A DNA stretch of 64,000 nt from [Flexibacter] sp. ATCC 35103. Its GTDB lineage: Bacteria > Bacteroidota > Bacteroidia > Flavobacteriales > Flavobacteriaceae. Positions within the stretch are counted from its first letter, which is position 1; each line of letters starts with the position of its first letter. The notes under the pieces are model-generated. The model did no database searches and had not been told where the DNA came from. It saw only the letters and a program-made list of their open reading frames with translations. The translations under genes were made by a program, and so were the position numbers. The stretch spans positions 310,001-374,000 of the forward strand of contig NZ_MTQF01000007.1 of NCBI RefSeq assembly GCF_001975985.1, written 5' to 3'. This document shows positions 60,931-64,000 of the stretch, in pieces.

Positions 60931-61221
60931 GTTTTGGGGGATTGAATTAAAAAAAATAATAGAAAAAGAACGTTAAAATATCATCTAAAGAATCTTTAAA
61001 AAGATTATTAAATAATGGTAATAATGACTACAAAGGTAATCAATTGATTCTCAATATAAAATTATTTTTTGAACGCCTAAAGTTGTCTTAATTTTATATG
61101 CCTTTTGTAATTTTAGTTGGTTTAAAAAATAAATATGGTGTAAGATTTGCAGTGCATATTGCTAAAAAAAGTATTTTTAGCTTAAAATTAAGCGCTGTAA
61201 CCATAATCACTTTTCTAACAA
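60931..61221. other. Intergenic, no gene seen
   Basis: AT-rich. It should hold divergent promoters for the GNAT-like gene and the hydrolase; I see no consensus-grade box and no RNA gene. Confidence 0.4.
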
Positions 61222-61881
61222 ATGAGTAAAATTCCTGTATATTTTATGCCTGGTCTGGCGGCTAGTCCGGCTATTTTTGAAAGAATCAAATTAGATGAAT
61301 CTGTCTTTGAGGTATGTTTGCTGGAATGGGAGATTCCGCAGCCAAAAGAAGCGTTGACTGATTATGCCCTTAGAATTTCGAAAAACATTAAACATGATAA
61401 TCCGGTTTTAATAGGGGTTTCTTTTGGAGGAATTCTGGTTCAGGAAATCGCTAAACATATAGAAGCGCGAAAAGTAATTATTATTTCGAGTGTAAGAAGT
61501 AATGCCGAATTTCCGAGAAGAATGAAAATAGGTAAAACTACAAAAGCCTACAAACTGATTCCGATGAAGTTAATTTTGAATATCGAAAATCTTGCAAAGT
61601 ATTCCTTTGGAGAAAAAATCAATAAGCGAATTAAATTATATGAGAAGTTTTTAGCAGTTCGCGACCTTAAGTATTTGCAATGGGCTGTTGAATCGGTTAT
61701 TTTATGGAATAGGAATGAAATTGATTCAAAGGTAGTTCATATTCATGGCGACCAGGATGATGTTTTTCCTATTAAGTATATTAATAGTTGTATTGTAGTA
61801 AAAGGAGGAACTCATATTATGATCCTGAATAAATATAAATGGCTGAATGAGAATTTGCCTTCGATTATATTGGAAGAATAG
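61222..61881 (+). CDS. Alpha/beta hydrolase
   Basis: A 219-residue soluble protein. IPVYFMPGLAASPAIFE is the first strand and oxyanion loop; VLIGVSFGGILVQEIAK carries the nucleophile GxSxG (Ser near residue 75); VVHIHGDQDDVFPIKYI the acid loop and VVKGGTHIMILNK the catalytic His. No signal peptide. This is an intact esterase/hydrolase of unknown substrate, in a single-gene unit ending at the repeat terminator 61954-61986. Confidence 0.87.
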   Translation: MSKIPVYFMPGLAASPAIFERIKLDESVFEVCLLEWEIPQPKEALTDYALRISKNIKHDNPVLIGVSFGGILVQEIAKHIEARKVIIISSVRSNAEFPRRMKIGKTTKAYKLIPMKLILNIENLAKYSFGEKINKRIKLYEKFLAVRDLKYLQWAVESVILWNRNEIDSKVVHIHGDQDDVFPIKYINSCIVVKGGTHIMILNKYKWLNENLPSIILEE

Positions 61882-61953
61882 TTTTTGATTTTTTTCAGGT
61901 TTAAAGTTTCAGGTTTCAGGTTTTGATCTCGATAACTTTTGTCAAAGTATAGT

Positions 61954-61986
61954 AAACCCGACAGGTTTTTAAAACCTGTCGGGTTT
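61954..61986. terminator. Perfect palindromic terminator, CCCGACA family
   Basis: AAACCCGACAGGTTTT pairs perfectly with AAAACCTGTCGGGTTT around a single T. Its relative is at 55448-55480. Confidence 0.82.
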
Positions 61987-62089
61987 CGTTGTGTAATCTT
62001 TGCCTGTTAACTAGTGTGATTTTGTTCGTCGGTTCACTATCGCTCGGGTCTCATTTATCTAAATTACAAAATTGGGACGATGCTTCGAC

Positions 62090-62142
62090 TCCGCTCAGCA
62101 TGAAAATAAAAAATCCCAAATTCTAAAAGAGTTTGGGATTTT
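62090..62142 (-). terminator. Terminator of TPR gene, next to a flavobacterial repeat
   Basis: AAAATCCCAAA (62110-62120) pairs with TTTGGGATTTT (62132-62142). On the minus strand it follows the TPR gene stop and runs into T. Upstream, GACTCCGCTCAGCATGA (62088-62104) is a short sequence I recall from other flavobacterial intergenic regions. Confidence 0.7.
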
Positions 62143-62163
62143 GATATTTTGATGTAAAGAAGT

Positions 62164-62679
62164 TTAGATTTTCTTCATTTGTTCTTTCATCATTGTGATT
62201 TGCTCTTTCAGCATTCCTTGTTTGTCTAATTTCTTAGCTTCATTCAATAAATTGGTTGCTTCAAGTTTTCTGCGGCGTGACATAGCAACTCCGGCAAGGT
62301 TTAATTTTGCTACGGCCAAATCCATATCCATTGATAGTCCAAGTTCGATAGCTTTCTTAAAATGTTTCTCTGCCTGATTGATATTAGTCTGAGATAACAT
62401 GATTCCGTGAAGGTAATTAAAGTATCCTTGTTGTTTTCTAACTAAGGCTGCTTCGGGGTTTTTGATGTATGCCAGCCATTTTTTAGCGCCTTCAAAGTCT
62501 TGTTTTCTTAATTTAAGGAAGGCTAAAAGGATAAATTCATTTTTAAAGTAAAGAAAAATTGGAATTGCAGTTAGTAAAATAAGGAAAATTCCATTCCCGA
62601 TATTACTTTCTGTAAATTGGTAAATGCCTGCTACTACAAGAAGTCCGGCCAAAATAAGTTTAATATTTTTGTGAAACAT
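62164..62679 (-). CDS. Membrane-anchored TPR-like hypothetical protein
   Basis: A 171-residue protein. Residues 1-55 hold two hydrophobic helices (NIKLILAGLLVVAGIYQF and GIFLILLTAIPIFLYF), and the rest is helical tetratricopeptide-like repeats (YLHGIMLSQTNINQAEKHFKKAIELG, AKLNLAGVAMSRRRKLEATNLLNEAKKL). Such proteins scaffold others at the membrane; the partner is unknown. It is divergent from rpmH, with 167 bases between the two. Confidence 0.75.
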   Translation of the reverse strand: MFHKNIKLILAGLLVVAGIYQFTESNIGNGIFLILLTAIPIFLYFKNEFILLAFLKLRKQDFEGAKKWLAYIKNPEAALVRKQQGYFNYLHGIMLSQTNINQAEKHFKKAIELGLSMDMDLAVAKLNLAGVAMSRRRKLEATNLLNEAKKLDKQGMLKEQITMMKEQMKKI

Positions 62680-62743
62680 AATAGATGTATATTTGTGATT
62701 GCAAAGATAGTAAAATGAATTAAAAATATTTTTATAAAACTAC

Positions 62744-62773
62744 TTGCGAGAAAAAAAAGTCTTTGTATATTTG
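62744..62773 (+). promoter_or_regulatory. rpmH promoter
   Basis: TTG (62744-62746), 19 bases, TATATTTG (62766-62773): full consensus. The leader to the L34 start is about 70 bases. Confidence 0.75.
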
Positions 62774-62846
62774 CACTCGGTTTTGGAACAACGATATTCA
62801 AAATAGAAAAAACAGAAAATAGACACCATTTTAAAGATACAAAGCA

Positions 62847-63008
62847 ATGAGCAAAAGAACATTTCAACCATCGAAAAGAAAAAGAAGAAATAAGCACGGA
62901 TTTATGGACAGAATGGCTTCTGCGAATGGAAGAAAAGTTCTGGCGCGTAGAAGAGCAAAAGGAAGACATAAATTAACTGTTTCTAGCGAGCCTAGACACA
63001 AAAAATAA
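62847..63008 (+). CDS. rpmH: 50S ribosomal protein L34
   Basis: A 53-residue basic protein, MSKRTFQPSKRKRRNKHGFM...GRKVLARRRAKGRHKL..., the universal L34 sequence with the RTFQPS and ARRRAKGR motifs. It has a short extension (TVSSEPRHKK) after the typical end, as in other Bacteroidota. The gene is short and easily missed. It has a consensus promoter and its own terminator, and lies upstream of carB. Confidence 0.96.
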   Translation: MSKRTFQPSKRKRRNKHGFMDRMASANGRKVLARRRAKGRHKLTVSSEPRHKK

Positions 63009-63027
63009 TGTTTGTATAAACATACAT

Positions 63028-63060
63028 AAGGCGATTACTTTTTTAGTATCGCCTTTTTTT
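63028..63060 (+). terminator. rpmH terminator
   Basis: AAGGCGATTACT pairs with AGTATCGCCTT (one bulged T) around a T-rich loop, followed by seven T. Confidence 0.78.
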
Positions 63061-63153
63061 ATACCTTGTCGGTAAAAAATTTGTAACATTCTAGTTTCTA
63101 AAGCACTGTGAATGTTTTTTGAATGCATATAATAACTACACAATACATACAAA

Positions 63154-64000
63154 ATGCCTAAAGACACATCAATAAAATCAGTTTTAATAATAGGGTCAGG
63201 TCCTATTGTTATTGGTCAAGCTTGCGAATTTGATTATGCAGGTTCTCAATCTGCACGTTCTATTCGTGAAGAAGGAATTGAAGTTATCTTGATAAACTCG
63301 AATCCAGCGACTATTATGACCGACCCAACAATGGCCGATCATGTATATTTGAAACCACTAACTACAAAATCGATTATTGAAATTCTGAAAGAACATCCAC
63401 AAATTGACGCTGTTTTGCCAACAATGGGCGGACAAACAGCTTTGAATTTATGTTTGGAAGCTGAAGAAAAAGGAATCTGGCAGGATTTTGGAGTAAAATT
63501 AATTGGAGTTGATGTAAACGCAATTAATATTACAGAAGACAGAGAGCAATTTAAACAGCTTTTAGAAAGAATTAATGTGCCAACTGCACCTGCAAAAACA
63601 GCTACTTCATATTTAGAAGGAAAAGAAATCGCTCAGGAATTTGGGTTTCCGCTTGTAATTCGTCCTTCATTTACACTTGGAGGAACAGGAGCAGCAATTG
63701 TTTATAAAAAAGAAGATTTTGATGAGCTTTTAACTCGCGGACTTGAAGCGTCTCCAATTCATGAAGTTTTAATTGATAAAGCTTTAATGGGATGGAAAGA
63801 ATATGAGTTAGAACTTTTAAGAGATAAGAATGATAATGTGGTAATCATTTGTTCGATCGAAAATATGGATCCAATGGGAATTCATACCGGAGATTCGATC
63901 ACGGTTGCACCAGCAATGACATTATCAGATACAACATTCCAAAAATTACGTGATTATGCGATCTTAATGATGCGTAGTATTGGTAATTTTGCCGGAGGTT
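63154..64000 (+). CDS. carB: Carbamoyl-phosphate synthase large subunit, N-terminal part
   Basis: The first 282 codons of a gene that continues past the window edge. MPKDTSIKSVLIIGSGPIVIGQACEFDYAGSQ and INSNPATIMTDPTMADHVYLKPL are the carB start; the ATP-grasp motifs FPLVIRPSFTLGGTGAAIVY and NMDPMGIHTGDSITVAPAMTLSD follow. The enzyme makes carbamoyl phosphate for arginine and pyrimidine synthesis. Only the N-terminal carboxyphosphate half is visible; the small subunit carA is not in the window. Confidence 0.96.
   Translation, partial: MPKDTSIKSVLIIGSGPIVIGQACEFDYAGSQSARSIREEGIEVILINSNPATIMTDPTMADHVYLKPLTTKSIIEILKEHPQIDAVLPTMGGQTALNLCLEAEEKGIWQDFGVKLIGVDVNAINITEDREQFKQLLERINVPTAPAKTATSYLEGKEIAQEFGFPLVIRPSFTLGGTGAAIVYKKEDFDELLTRGLEASPIHEVLIDKALMGWKEYELELLRDKNDNVVIICSIENMDPMGIHTGDSITVAPAMTLSDTTFQKLRDYAILMMRSIGNFAGG

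Noticed and set aside
62634..62969. A 111-residue minus-strand ORF overlapping rpmH
   Set aside because: It runs antisense to the real L34 gene and covers its promoter.

Overview
The window reads as chromosomal DNA from a Flavobacterium-like member of the Bacteroidota. Supporting signs are the very AT-rich intergenic DNA, promoters of the Bacteroidota type (TTG, 18-20 bp, TAnnTTTG) in front of several genes, many envelope proteins typical of the group (TonB-dependent receptors with carboxypeptidase-like domains, a DUF5686 protein, PorT-like 8-strand barrels), lineage genes such as DUF4290 and the GlmU-like protein, type B L31 without zinc cysteines, and several families of short interspersed repeats. 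I see no rRNA, phage, insertion sequence or CRISPR array.

Layout. 1-2600: small uncharacterised genes, then a Crp/Fnr regulator with a guanidinium-type SMR exporter. 2600-8130: a large inverted repeat, a divergent MocR regulator/TonB receptor pair around a dyad operator, then an AraC regulator and a siderophore-interacting flavoprotein (probable iron or nutrient acquisition). 8268-10315: a radical SAM/DUF4130 pair predicted to act in DNA repair. 10400-16000: methionine aminopeptidase, NTF2-like, GNAT, Rrf2 with a flavin oxidoreductase, and an XRE regulator. 16200-22300: tRNA-Met, START-like protein, class IV aminotransferase, YqgE, HU, Fmt, RecQ and a small P-loop protein. 22400-30550: REP-like repeats, an esterase, DUF493, DUF4290, MurA with Asp at the catalytic Cys position, a CDF transporter, DUF5686 and AroQ. 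30680-33720: four paralogous small barrel proteins sharing promoter architecture. 33800-38820: XerD, a PAS histidine kinase, RNase Y, a probable 6S RNA, ZapA and a coiled-coil partner. 39000-44560: an M23 peptidase/TonB receptor/membrane protein operon followed by an EF-hand-like lipoprotein. 44800-51900: DUF2971, an MsbA-type ABC exporter, a DUF1016 nuclease, a phosphosugar mutase, a glycosyltransferase and DUF4199. 52100-57800: L31, a Crp/tautomerase/NTF2-like cluster, a GlmU-like enzyme, a PepSY-like protein and an ABC-F ATPase. 58000-64000: an OprP-type porin with a DASS transporter, hydrolase, TPR protein, L34 and the start of CarB.

Most of the window is housekeeping and envelope biology. 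The points that most deserve a second look are the MurA Cys-to-Asp change, a MocR-type regulator whose PLP lysine is replaced by arginine and which sits beside a dyad operator, a conserved upstream element at identical spacing in three barrel-protein promoters, the ZapB-like/ZapA/6S RNA operon, REP-like repeats with variable but self-complementary side hairpins, a candidate 134-nt small RNA, and a terminator that abuts a promoter and a start codon. All functional statements are read from sequence alone; no search or fold was run.
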